From Paludibacteraceae bacterium (GTDB lineage: Bacteria > Bacteroidota > Bacteroidia > Bacteroidales > Paludibacteraceae), in contig JAFTCC010000056.1 in the NCBI GenBank assembly GCA_017454915.1, positions 105,823 through 169,822 on the forward strand: DNA of 64,000 nt. Direction: 5' to 3'. The translations under genes and the position numbers were made by a program. This document shows, piece by piece, positions 15,201 to 23,887 of the stretch. The notes below the pieces were generated by a model. That model saw nothing but the letters and a program-made list of their open reading frames with translations. It had not been told where the DNA came from and made no database searches. Position 1 is the stretch's first letter. The number at the start of each line of letters is the position of its first letter.

Positions 15201-18131
15201 ATGAAGATGAAAGTAGTAAGATTATTATTAGGTGTATTATTTTTGTTTGCCGCCAGCGCCAGTGTGTTAGCGGACGACACCTATGTGTATACGTTTACGA
15301 GTAACTATTGGTATGCAAATGCCACTAAGAATGGGACTGCTACTACACCTACTGATTGGAAATACAGCATAAAGGGGTATAGTTTTTCCTCTGGGTATGG
15401 AGTGCGCTTGAACAAAAATAACCCCTCTTCTGTTATAATATGTTCTCCGATAAGTTATGAGAATATAAGTGAAATTTCAGTTGCTTACGGAACAGGAGGC
15501 TCTGGTGCGACAATAAAAATAGAGACCTCTGCAACTCAAAGCACAACAGGCACCGTAACAGCCTTAAATTCCCCAACAACGTTTAGTAGCGATGGAACGG
15601 CCAAGGTGACATTTACTTCCGCTAATTACAAAACAGGTTATGTGCGAGTTTATGCGAGCCGTTCTACTGGTTATATGTATGTAAAATCTGTCACAATTAA
15701 GACAAAATCTTCAGCAGCTCCGTCCACCGTAAGTTTTAATGCTCATGGCAAGGCTGCAAATCCTGCTTCGCTTACAGAATCGGTAGCTGGCGCCGGTGTT
15801 ATTTTGCCAGATCTTGATGTGAGCCCTCTTTGCGGTCGCTGGCAGTTTGCCGGATGGGCTACTGCCTCCATTTCTACAGCCACCACAACCACACCGACTT
15901 TATTGGCGCCTGGCATTAACTATAAACCAAGTGAAAACATAACTCTCCATGCGGTTTATAAGAAAGACGGAGGTCTGGTCACAACCACTAAGACTTACCG
16001 CTTCAGCACCACGAGCGCAACACTCGTAACTGACAACGGCACGTGGACAGGCACCACTCCAACGGCTTACGCTGCGTCGTCAGCTTATAGCTCGACGTAT
16101 GGCGTCGGATGGGATGCGTCTGGATCGTCCATAACGTCGCCAGAATCGCTCACCAACATCTCGAAGATAGAAATGCAGATATTCTCGAGCTATTGGACAG
16201 AATTTTATGGCACCTACGCGGTAAGCATAGGCGGCACGTCCGTCGGTTCCGCGAGTGAAGGCAATGCCATTCGCACCATTAATGTGTCTCCTGCTAAAAA
16301 TGGACAGGTGACAATCACGATGACCAAAAATTCTGTTTTGGGTACAGACCATACACTCTACATTGGTTATGTAACTGTTTATTATACAGACTATGTAGGT
16401 TTCACATATCATTCAAACCCGTCGTGCCCAACCGATATTTCGGACAAGGTCTTATGGGCGTCAGATGGTTTCTCAATTGAAGGCAAGGCGTCAGGTGAGG
16501 TTACATTGCCTCGCGCAAAATTGACGTCAGGCGTTCTTAATTCAACGACCGATGTTCTCAATTTTGCTACTCCGCTGTCGCGCGGTGAAGTGTTGGAATT
16601 AACGGTGGATGGCACGCCAAGTTGCGTTAAGGTGCCGGCCATAGTTTCGGGAACTTCAACGTCTGTCGTTTCTGACGCAGAGTCTGATATAGTGATTTTG
16701 CCGAATGCTAAACTGACTCTTAACAGCGGCGCGTCGCTGAATGCCCGCAATCTTTACATTTACCGCACTAATGACCACAGTGGTCAGCTTGATATGAAAG
16801 GCGGAACGCTCAACTTGAGCGGTAAGGCAAACCTTGTTCTCACCATTGACCCCAAACGTTACTATTTCTTTGGTACTCCTGCGGCGTTGACCTTAAGTAG
16901 TGCTCGCTATCTGAACGGCAATGCGTCGAACTACAACACGAGTAGTGCGACCACCGACTGGTGGATAGTTCAAAACTATGATGGCGCACGCCGGGCATCG
17001 GTAGGCATGGATGAAAAAAACTGGCAGGGCATCCAGTCTGCGTCTACGCAGTTGAAGGCTGCAGAAGGTCATGCCATAGGCATTGACATCGTCGGTAAGG
17101 CAGACGCGCAGCGCAGTTATGTATTCCCGTTCACGGCTAATTTGTCGACCGAGAATGCGGCTAAAACAATATCTCTCAAAGCTCACCCTACATCGCTGAC
17201 ACAACTTGACGAAGGCTGGAATCTTGTGTGCAACCCGTATCTTCATACGATGTCGGGGCGTGGGGCAAGTCTGCCGACTAACCGCATACTCTACTTTGTG
17301 CGTCCATATAAAGGCACTGACCAGCGTTTCCAGCAGTATCTTGCATCGGAAATCAACGACATAGAGCCCTTTGAGGTGTTCTTTGTTCAAGTCCGCGGCA
17401 GCAGCAATAGCACGTTGACGCTCGGCGGCAACGGCGCACGGCCGTCAGCACCTCGTCGCGCTGGTGATCTGAATGAAGAAGAAGTGTTCTTCCTGCGCCT
17501 TAACCTGTTCACGCCTGACTCTGACAACGATAATGCGACAATGGTTGTCGGCTCCGAATTTTCGGCTTCAGAACTCGTGGCAGGCGAAGATATGGAGAAA
17601 TTCGGTGGTGGCAATTTTGTGTCGCTTTACTTGATTGAGCAAGGCAGCAAATTGGCTTTCGACGCTATTAATTTTAATGACGCGGCCTCTGGCACACGGC
17701 TTGGATTCAAAACTGTGGCGGCAGGTGAGCACCGCATATCGTTCTCGGAAATCAATGGCAATGAGCAAGGCATAGAGCATGTGTGGCTTAAAGACGAAGT
17801 TGAAAATAAGAATGTTGATTTGCTTTCTGATGATTATGTGTTTACTACTGGTAAGGGCACCTTTGAAGACCGATTTGTTGTTCGTGCCGAGTTTAAGAAT
17901 CATCAGGGTGAGATTACCGCTATTGACGCAACTTCGCCAGATGTGACAATTTACGTCGTTGATGGTGTGATACACGCTGATGGCATTGCAAACCAAGATA
18001 TTATGCTCTTCGGCGCTGATGGTAAAATGCTGTATAGCGGTTCCACACGCGGCTCATGGAGTTCGGCTTCACTACAGCAAGGCATGTACGTGCTCAAAGT
18101 CGGAGCAAAAACTTATAAGGTGGTGCTTTAA
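15201..18131 (+). CDS. Large secreted surface protein with InlB-B-like module and T9SS-like C-terminal tail
   Basis: This 976-residue protein begins with signal peptide MKMKVVRLLLGVLFLFAASASVLA. Residues about 25-165 form a beta-sandwich-like domain, about 170-255 an InlB-B-like/Gly-Trp module (VSFNAHG...WQFAGWAT...LHAVYKK), and about 265-390 repeats the first domain type. The middle (about 490-700) looks like a beta-solenoid (LPNAKLTLNSGASLNARNLYIYR), and the end, VTIYVVDGVIHADG...GMYVLKVGAKTYKVVL, matches the T9SS type A sorting-domain pattern in which a strand ends in GxYxLKV and a basic C-terminus. It is therefore probably exported across the outer membrane. A strong promoter and long leader precede it and a small anchored protein follows 97 bp downstream, likely on the same transcript. 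Function unknown; adhesion or glycan binding is plausible. Confidence 0.85.
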   Translation: MKMKVVRLLLGVLFLFAASASVLADDTYVYTFTSNYWYANATKNGTATTPTDWKYSIKGYSFSSGYGVRLNKNNPSSVIICSPISYENISEISVAYGTGGSGATIKIETSATQSTTGTVTALNSPTTFSSDGTAKVTFTSANYKTGYVRVYASRSTGYMYVKSVTIKTKSSAAPSTVSFNAHGKAANPASLTESVAGAGVILPDLDVSPLCGRWQFAGWATASISTATTTTPTLLAPGINYKPSENITLHAVYKKDGGLVTTTKTYRFSTTSATLVTDNGTWTGTTPTAYAASSAYSSTYGVGWDASGSSITSPESLTNISKIEMQIFSSYWTEFYGTYAVSIGGTSVGSASEGNAIRTINVSPAKNGQVTITMTKNSVLGTDHTLYIGYVTVYYTDYVGFTYHSNPSCPTDISDKVLWASDGFSIEGKASGEVTLPRAKLTSGVLNSTTDVLNFATPLSRGEVLELTVDGTPSCVKVPAIVSGTSTSVVSDAESDIVILPNAKLTLNSGASLNARNLYIYRTNDHSGQLDMKGGTLNLSGKANLVLTIDPKRYYFFGTPAALTLSSARYLNGNASNYNTSSATTDWWIVQNYDGARRASVGMDEKNWQGIQSASTQLKAAEGHAIGIDIVGKADAQRSYVFPFTANLSTENAAKTISLKAHPTSLTQLDEGWNLVCNPYLHTMSGRGASLPTNRILYFVRPYKGTDQRFQQYLASEINDIEPFEVFFVQVRGSSNSTLTLGGNGARPSAPRRAGDLNEEEVFFLRLNLFTPDSDNDNATMVVGSEFSASELVAGEDMEKFGGGNFVSLYLIEQGSKLAFDAINFNDAASGTRLGFKTVAAGEHRISFSEINGNEQGIEHVWLKDEVENKNVDLLSDDYVFTTGKGTFEDRFVVRAEFKNHQGEITAIDATSPDVTIYVVDGVIHADGIANQDIMLFGADGKMLYSGSTRGSWSSASLQQGMYVLKVGAKTYKVVL

Positions 18132-18154
18132 CTGCACTGCAACATCATAAAATG

Positions 18155-18188
18155 TATGCGCGTTTTTTATTAGTTCTTTATGCGCATA
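18155..18188 (+). promoter_or_regulatory. Inverted repeat between surface-protein gene and small anchored protein gene
   Basis: TATGCGC (18155-18161) and GCGCATA (18182-18188) flank a T-rich loop. It could form a weak stem that reduces readthrough or controls translation of the gene at 18229. Confidence 0.35.
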
Positions 18189-18228
18189 TTCAGATATTAG
18201 TTCTTGTTAGGTATAAAAAGGTAAAATT

Positions 18229-18693
18229 TTGAGAAGAATCTTTATCACATTGTCGCTTTTATTGGTCATCATGTGTGCGTTTGCAGCCACAGAAACTCAT
18301 ATCCGCCATAATGATGATGTTTACAGCCGAGGCTTGTTCAGCAATCGCAAGAGTGTCTCGTACGGCTCGGGTTTCAAGCCCCTGTCGATGAATTCGGTTG
18401 CTCCTATGCAATCGGCTCCAGTCGTGGCATTAGCATCTGTTCCGCACGGGACATTTCACGTGAGTGAGATTAGCGCAGTGGGTCAACGCACTTTGCCGGT
18501 TATTGGTTCAAACGGCGGCGACGGTCTGGCAAGCGCGCCATTTGCGCGCGTTCCAAGACCAGATGACGGTAATGGTGGTCACCCTGACGTTGACCAACCG
18601 CTTGGAGGCTCGCTCTGGGTACTGCTAATCATGGCTGCGGCATACGTACTTACTAACGCCGCGGGCAAAATCCAGAAAACGAAAGACGCATAA
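18229..18693 (+). CDS. Small exported protein with C-terminal anchor-like signal, TTG start
   Basis: This 154-residue protein must start at TTG 18229: an in-frame TAA lies at 18214, and the next ATG would remove the signal peptide (RRIFITLSLLLVIMCAFAA). The middle is low-complexity, rich in Ser, Pro, Gly and Asp (about residues 90-125). The C-terminus reads DQPLGGSLWVLLIMAAAYVLTNAAGKIQKTKDA: a short Pro-Leu-Gly-Gly motif, one hydrophobic helix and a basic tail. That three-part layout is like a C-terminal sorting or membrane-anchor signal. The gene follows a T9SS-type surface protein by 97 bp and ends at a strong terminator, so the two are probably one unit and the small protein may tether or help export its neighbour. 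Family not recognised. Confidence 0.7.
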   Translation: MRRIFITLSLLLVIMCAFAATETHIRHNDDVYSRGLFSNRKSVSYGSGFKPLSMNSVAPMQSAPVVALASVPHGTFHVSEISAVGQRTLPVIGSNGGDGLASAPFARVPRPDDGNGGHPDVDQPLGGSLWVLLIMAAAYVLTNAAGKIQKTKDA

Positions 18694-18702
18694 TAAGGCA
18701 GG

Positions 18703-18732
18703 AAAAAAGGCACGCATTACCGTGCCTTTTTT
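18703..18732 (+). terminator. Rho-independent terminator
   Basis: AAAAAAGGCACG, a 6-nt loop (CATTAC), CGTGCCTTTTTT: a perfect 12-bp arm pair including the T-tract, directly after the small anchored protein gene. Confidence 0.9.
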
Positions 18733-18767
18733 ATTTGGCATAGCTATGACGTATCGGAAAAAAATGT

Positions 18768-18775
18768 TATATTTG
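18768..18775 (+). promoter_or_regulatory. -7 element before the DUF975 gene
   Basis: TATATTTG fits TAnnTTTG, 34 bp before the ATG at 18810. No TTTG is seen at the right distance upstream. Confidence 0.45.
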
Positions 18776-18809
18776 CATTGTTAAATACTTTATATAAAAT
18801 TTGTGAATT

Positions 18810-19589
18810 ATGCTTACATCATTTTCAGAAATGCGTTCTCGCGCGCGTAAGTCGCTTAGCGGACATTGGAGTGAGGCAGTGGTAATTACACTTGTCTATG
18901 TTGTTGTAACTTGTGCGATTTCGGGCATAACATCATTTTTGCCTTTTTTGAGTTTTTTAAGTCTGGCAACCGTCATTTTCCAGGGTTCTTATAATGTTGC
19001 TCTTTATCGTGTGCACCGCGGCTCTGATGCCCATGACAAATTATTGGACCTGCTGTTTGACCTTCGTGATGGCAAGTGGTGGAAATATCTATGCTACCAG
19101 CTATTATGGCTGATGCCCTGCATCGTAATAATAGTGCTGGTTATCGCAATATATGTTGTGGCATTAATTTCTGCTGATGCACTCAATGACTTTTCGGCAA
19201 TCGCAAATGCAGACTTTAGGGGACTGTTATGGCTGCTGCCACTGCTTCTTGTGATGTGTGTGGCGCTTTACTATGTCACGTTAGGTATGTTTCTGGTTCC
19301 TTATTTGGTGTTCGACCATCCTGAATTGGGTGCGATGGATACTCTGCGGCGCAGCTGGTTCATGATGAAGGGACATAAGTGGGATTTGTTCTTGCTTAAC
19401 TTGTCGTTCATCGGATGGGATTTACTATCGGTATTAACATTATTCATCCTTCAGTTATGGATAACTCCTTATAAAATCACGGCAAACGCAGAGTTTTATC
19501 TTCAGGTTAAGGCGGAGCACGGCGAACTGGGTGACAAGGTGGTTTATGAGGAAGATATTGTGGCCGTTGAGGCAGAAGAGATAGGGTGA
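18810..19589 (+). CDS. DUF975-family integral membrane protein
   Basis: This 259-residue protein starts with the soluble helix typical of DUF975 (SEMRSRARKSLSGHW), followed by about five to six hydrophobic segments (about 22-42, 44-60, 100-125, 145-170 and 205-225). The family hallmark is seen in LDTLRRSWFMMKGHKWDLFLL (here M-D-T-L-R-R-S), a motif repeated across DUF975 members. It resides in the cytoplasmic membrane and its function is unknown. The TGA stop overlaps the ATG of the methyltransferase gene as TGATG, so translation is probably coupled. The acidic C-terminal tail (about 20 residues, EEDIVAVEAEEIG) is cytoplasmic if the topology is as expected. Confidence 0.85.
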   Translation: MLTSFSEMRSRARKSLSGHWSEAVVITLVYVVVTCAISGITSFLPFLSFLSLATVIFQGSYNVALYRVHRGSDAHDKLLDLLFDLRDGKWWKYLCYQLLWLMPCIVIIVLVIAIYVVALISADALNDFSAIANADFRGLLWLLPLLLVMCVALYYVTLGMFLVPYLVFDHPELGAMDTLRRSWFMMKGHKWDLFLLNLSFIGWDLLSVLTLFILQLWITPYKITANAEFYLQVKAEHGELGDKVVYEEDIVAVEAEEIG

Positions 19590-20134
19590 TGGGTTACGGC
19601 AAGCTGACGATAGCAGAAATGCATCGCATGAGCGTAGATGAATTCCGCAATGCGTCTAAATTACCTTTTGATGTGGTGTTGGACAACGTGCGCTCGCGCC
19701 ATAATATAGGAGCAGTGTTTCGTACGAGTGATGCGTTCCGTCTTTCGCGTGTGCATTTGTGTGGTATTTGCGGCACTCCGCCAGATGCCGAGATACACAA
19801 GACGGCATTGGGTGCCGAGGACAGTATGCGGTGGCTGTATCACAAGGACACGCTGGATTGCATTGGGCAATTAAAATCAGAAGGTTTTAAGGTCTATGCC
19901 GTTGAGCAGGCTCATGGAAGCATACCGCTGTCGGACTTTAAGGTCCCTGTTGACGTTCCTTTCGCGGTTGTACTTGGGCATGAGGTGTATGGCGTGCAGC
20001 AGCAAGTGGTTGACATCTGCGATGGATGTATAGAAATACCACAGTATGGGACCAAGCATTCGCTCAATGTGTCCGTAACCGCAGGTATTGTGCTTTATGA
20101 ACTTTCTAACCAGATATTAAGCCGAATGGGCTGA
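19589..20134 (+). CDS. TrmH/SpoU-family RNA 2'-O-methyltransferase
   Basis: The start at ATG 19589 (MGYGKLTIAEM) is preferred over the in-frame GTG just before it, because TGATG links it to the upstream stop. The 181-residue protein has the three SPOUT motifs: NVRSRHNIGAVFRTSDAF (about 33-50), FAVVLGHEVYGVQ (about 128-140) and IPQYGTKHSLNVSVTAGIVLYEL (about 151-173). This trefoil-knot fold binds SAM and methylates the 2'-OH of tRNA or rRNA. Motif 2 has GHEVYGV where GNEGxG is common; this variation is known in the small TrmH-like members. The protein lacks the extra N-terminal substrate-binding domain of RlmB, so the target RNA cannot be named. Confidence 0.9.
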   Translation: MGYGKLTIAEMHRMSVDEFRNASKLPFDVVLDNVRSRHNIGAVFRTSDAFRLSRVHLCGICGTPPDAEIHKTALGAEDSMRWLYHKDTLDCIGQLKSEGFKVYAVEQAHGSIPLSDFKVPVDVPFAVVLGHEVYGVQQQVVDICDGCIEIPQYGTKHSLNVSVTAGIVLYELSNQILSRMG

Positions 20135-20155
20135 ACTTCAACGGAATTTTTGAAA

Positions 20156-20899
20156 ATGACGATAAAAGAGCGCCGCAGCGTGCGGCAATATACAAGTGAA
20201 GCTGTGTCAGACGCATTGCTTCTATCTATAATAGATGAGGCGCAACGCGCTTCCAACACTGGCAATATGCAGACCTATAGCGTGGTAGTAACCCGCGACA
20301 AAGCTGTGAAACATGCACTTGCTCCAGCGCATTTCAACCAGCCGATGGTTGAACAAGCTCCTGTCGTTTTAACTATTTGCGCTGATTTTCACCGATTTAG
20401 TGTGTGGTGTGAGCAGCGTGATGCTGTGCCTGGGTTTGATAATGTTCAATCGTTTGTGGGGGCTGCCATTGACGCTATGCTGCTGGCGCAGAACATAGCC
20501 ACTATTGCCGAGCGCGAGGGACTTGGAATATGCTTTTTGGGAACGACTACTTATAACCCGCATATTATAGCTGATGTGCTCCACCTTCCCCGGCTGGTGA
20601 TGCCGGTTACGACTATCACCATGGGCTATCCGGCTACGCTGCCCGCACAGCCGGACCGCTTACCGGTAAACGCTATTGTGCATACAGAAACTTATCACGA
20701 CTATAGTGCCGCAGACATTGATGCGATATACACGCATAAGGAATCCCTGCCCGAAAGCGCAAAGTTTATAGCAGAAAATGGTAAAAGCACTCTAGCGCAA
20801 GTGTTTACTGATGTACGCTATCCGAAGCGTAATAGCGACTATTTTTCTAAGGTGTTTTTAGACGTTTTGCGCACGCAAGGCTTTCTGCCAGAGCAGTAG
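20156..20899 (+). CDS. NfsA-like NADPH-dependent nitroreductase
   Basis: The start is placed at ATG 20156 (MTIKERRSVRQYTSEAV); an in-frame TTG two codons earlier is less likely. The 247-residue product is an FMN-dependent nitroreductase: the N-terminal RRSVRQY loop binds FMN phosphate, QRASNTGNMQTYSVVVTRD lies in the flavin site, and GAAIDAMLLAQNIATIAEREGLGICFLGTTTYNP is the conserved helix-loop near the cofactor. The C-terminal DYFSKVFLDVLRTQGF resembles the end of NfsA/FRP-type enzymes. It would reduce quinones, flavins or nitro compounds in the cytoplasm. It follows the methyltransferase gene by 21 bp in the same direction, so it may share the transcript. Its 3' end converges on sbcC with only 3 bp between the stops, leaving no room for a terminator. 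Confidence 0.9.
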   Translation: MTIKERRSVRQYTSEAVSDALLLSIIDEAQRASNTGNMQTYSVVVTRDKAVKHALAPAHFNQPMVEQAPVVLTICADFHRFSVWCEQRDAVPGFDNVQSFVGAAIDAMLLAQNIATIAEREGLGICFLGTTTYNPHIIADVLHLPRLVMPVTTITMGYPATLPAQPDRLPVNAIVHTETYHDYSAADIDAIYTHKESLPESAKFIAENGKSTLAQVFTDVRYPKRNSDYFSKVFLDVLRTQGFLPEQ

Positions 20900-20902
20900 G
20901 AG

Positions 20903-23869
20903 TTATTCAATTTTCAGTGCTGTGATAGTGTTGGTTGACTTATTGCGGACGAGTGATATTCGTGCAGGAATGCGTTCTTTTAGCGACTCAACGTGGCTGA
21001 TTATTCCAACACGCCTATGGCAGATGTCATGTAGTGTGCTCAACGACTCTATGACAGTTTCAAGAGTTTGCGCGTCAAGGCTGCCGAAACCTTCGTCGAT
21101 GAATAGTGTGTCCACGTTAATGGCGTTTCCGCCGAGGCTCATAAGCCCGAGCGCCAGTGCCAGCGATACGACGAAACTCTCGCCGCCCGATGCTGTCGCA
21201 AAATTACGCAGCTGCCCGTCGCAGTAGCGGTCGCGGACTTGAACGACGAGATTGTTGTCGCGGCATTCCAGTTGATAGCGTGGCATGAAAGCCTCCATAT
21301 ATTTGTTGGCATGGTTCAACAGTTCTCGCATTACAAACGATTGTGCTATTGCCCTAAACTTTGGATTTTCGGCGCTGCCTCCAAAGATATTGGACAATTC
21401 TTTCCACTCCTCGTACACAAGCCTTTGTTTTTCGGTTCTGTGTTTTGTTTCTGACACAATCCCTGCAGTATTGCGATGTGCAGTTAATGTTTGCCGTAAC
21501 TGCCCGATAGACACGTTGTTTGCTTGTTTTGTGCGTTCTATTTCCCTAAGCCTCTGTTCAATGCGTTCTGCTGTGTCGCCTTCTGCCATGATGGGTCTTA
21601 TGCGCCGATGCTGTTCCAATTGCTTGTTAATATTAGCCAATTCGCCTTCATAACGCGTTATGTCATCATTTATTTTCTTTTGTTCAGTCTCAATGCGGTT
21701 GACATATTCTGGCGTGAGCGATGCAATTATGCGGATTTGCTCATGGTCGAAGCGGCTTGAACTTAAGATGTGGTTTTGATAGTCCAGCCTTGTGCGCAAA
21801 TTGGCTTCTGTGCTGGTGTAAGTGGCATAGTCGGTGCCAAGCTGCTGCCATTGTAGCTCAAATTGACTTTTTTCAATAGCACTTTGTTTAGGTTCAATAT
21901 ATTGCCAATCTTTCGGCAATTGTTTAAGAACACTTTCTGCTGTGCTGATATGGTGCAGCAGGTTTGTCATGCTGTTGCGCAGGTTTGAGAGTTCAGTACC
22001 TATGCTTGTGAGCATTTTGTTGGTGGCTTCCCATTGCCGGACAAGTTGCTGATAGTTGTCAATTTGTGGTTGTATTTCAGCAAGTTGTTTTGCAGCCTCG
22101 TTGATAATGTCCTCTACATCCTCGTTGGCGTCAGCATGTAGCCTCGTGAGCAAATCTTGCTGTTGCTCGGTCAATGTGCCGATAAACTTATTTATTGTTT
22201 CAAGATTATTTGTGTTGACGCTAATTGTGGCGTTGTGCTTTGCTATGTCTCTTGATGTTATTTCTATGCTTTTTTTCTCTTGTTCGAGCCTCGTTTTCAG
22301 TTTCTCAACTGTTACCAGATATGGTTTGATGGCATTTTCTAAAGCTTCGTCGTGTTGCAGTTTCCCGACTATTTGCCCGCATACAGGGCACACGTCGCCT
22401 TCTGTGAGTCTTGAGCGCAGTGCTTTTGCGTAGTCACCTATTGCAAGTGAAATTTTGTCGCACTCGTCTTGTGCCCTCTTGAGTTCTTTTTCTGTTACTT
22501 CGCTGTTAGCCTGTTGCTCGTTTAGTGTTGCTGTTAGTTTTTCCACGAGTTCCTTGCATGTCTTTAGGGCGCGCTGCGTTTGTTCAGCATCATGTTTTTT
22601 CCCGTTAAGTTCATTTCTGCGTTGTAGCAGTGTTTGTGCGTCTGCTTTGCGGGAGTTGAGCCGTGCCTGACTTTGCGTTAGACTGTCCAGATTGATTTTA
22701 ATGATAGCGTTGTTTAGTTCGTCAAGTTTTGTCCTGTGGTTGCGCTCTTCAGTCTCCTTTTTCGTTATTTCTGTTTGCGTCAGCTCCTTTTCGTGTCGCA
22801 TAAGTTGGGTGGAGTAGAGCAGTTGTGCGGCTTTAGAGGTCATTCCGGTCAGTGCGGTTTCGTTTGCGGTTATTTGACGTTTGATGTTAACAGTTTCGAT
22901 GAACGCATGCCTTTCACTCTCTGCTTGGTGCCACTGTTGAATAAGCGTTTCGCACTTTTGAAATTCAGGGTTGTTCCTCCGTTGCTTTTGTCTTTCGTAT
23001 TCTTCATTTTTTGATGCGAACTGCGATTGCAGCGTGGCAAGGCTTTGCAACCATTTACTTTGTTCACTCCATATTTGCGCAAGCCCATCAAGCGTGTGGT
23101 TTTGCGCTATTAATTTGCCTGTTAGTTTCTCGTTCTCAATGATTTGTTCGTCAGTCATCAGCCCTTCAGAGCGCGTTTCAACTTCTTTTTGTAGTGCGTC
23201 TAAAGTTTGTTTTTCGGCATTTGCTCTCTCTGTTATTCGCTTGCCAATGGTTGTGTAGATGTCTGTCTGAGTTATTTTTTCGAGTATGGCTGCCTTGTCC
23301 TTGTTTTCCGCTTTTAGGAATTTCGTGAATTCCCCTTGGGCGAGTAGGGTGGTTCGGCAGAATTGTTGGAAGTCGAGCCCGACCTGTGCTGTAATTATGG
23401 GTTTGATGTCGGCGTCTCTTGACATGATTTCGCCGTTTGGCATCCTCAATGTCCATTGTGTTTCTGACAAAGACATCTGGCGGCCTATGCCGAATTCGAT
23501 TCGTGCTGTGTAAGGGTTGCCGTCATTGCCCTCAAAGAGAAGCTCGACATACGACGGGTCGCTTTGCTTTATGCCTCGCCGCATGTACTGACGAGGATCC
23601 TGTGTGGTTAATTCTGCAGGTTTAGCCTCGCTGCCACGAGCGTTCTTACGGTATGTTTCATCGTTGAGTTTGATTTTTTGCACTCCCTCTAAGCGCGGCG
23701 TGGTCTTGTACAGAGCAAGGCAGATTGAGTCAAGAATAGTGCTCTTGCCACTGCCGGTTTCGCCGTGAATAAGGAATATGGGCTCGTTTTTCAGTAGGTC
23801 GTCTTCAAAGTTGAGGTAGGCTGACTCTATTGAATTGATGTTGCGTATTTCCAAACGTAAGAATTTCAT
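20903..23869 (-). CDS. sbcC: SbcC, ATPase subunit of the SbcCD nuclease
   Basis: This 988-residue SMC-like protein has an N-terminal ATPase half with Walker A GETGSGKST (about 36-44), a long pair of coiled coils, the zinc-hook CPVCGQ (about residue 490) and a C-terminal ATPase half with signature ASGGESFVVSLALALGL and Walker B NVDTLFIDEGFGSLD. With SbcD it forms an ATP-dependent complex that cuts hairpins, palindromes and protein-blocked DNA ends. sbcD lies 18 bp upstream in the same direction, the usual operon order. The gene converges on the nitroreductase gene with no visible terminator between the two stops. Confidence 0.97.
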   Translation of the reverse strand: MKFLRLEIRNINSIESAYLNFEDDLLKNEPIFLIHGETGSGKSTILDSICLALYKTTPRLEGVQKIKLNDETYRKNARGSEAKPAELTTQDPRQYMRRGIKQSDPSYVELLFEGNDGNPYTARIEFGIGRQMSLSETQWTLRMPNGEIMSRDADIKPIITAQVGLDFQQFCRTTLLAQGEFTKFLKAENKDKAAILEKITQTDIYTTIGKRITERANAEKQTLDALQKEVETRSEGLMTDEQIIENEKLTGKLIAQNHTLDGLAQIWSEQSKWLQSLATLQSQFASKNEEYERQKQRRNNPEFQKCETLIQQWHQAESERHAFIETVNIKRQITANETALTGMTSKAAQLLYSTQLMRHEKELTQTEITKKETEERNHRTKLDELNNAIIKINLDSLTQSQARLNSRKADAQTLLQRRNELNGKKHDAEQTQRALKTCKELVEKLTATLNEQQANSEVTEKELKRAQDECDKISLAIGDYAKALRSRLTEGDVCPVCGQIVGKLQHDEALENAIKPYLVTVEKLKTRLEQEKKSIEITSRDIAKHNATISVNTNNLETINKFIGTLTEQQQDLLTRLHADANEDVEDIINEAAKQLAEIQPQIDNYQQLVRQWEATNKMLTSIGTELSNLRNSMTNLLHHISTAESVLKQLPKDWQYIEPKQSAIEKSQFELQWQQLGTDYATYTSTEANLRTRLDYQNHILSSSRFDHEQIRIIASLTPEYVNRIETEQKKINDDITRYEGELANINKQLEQHRRIRPIMAEGDTAERIEQRLREIERTKQANNVSIGQLRQTLTAHRNTAGIVSETKHRTEKQRLVYEEWKELSNIFGGSAENPKFRAIAQSFVMRELLNHANKYMEAFMPRYQLECRDNNLVVQVRDRYCDGQLRNFATASGGESFVVSLALALGLMSLGGNAINVDTLFIDEGFGSLDAQTLETVIESLSTLHDICHRRVGIISHVESLKERIPARISLVRNKSTNTITALKIE

Positions 23870-23887
23870 GTCTACTTCTTTAATCTG

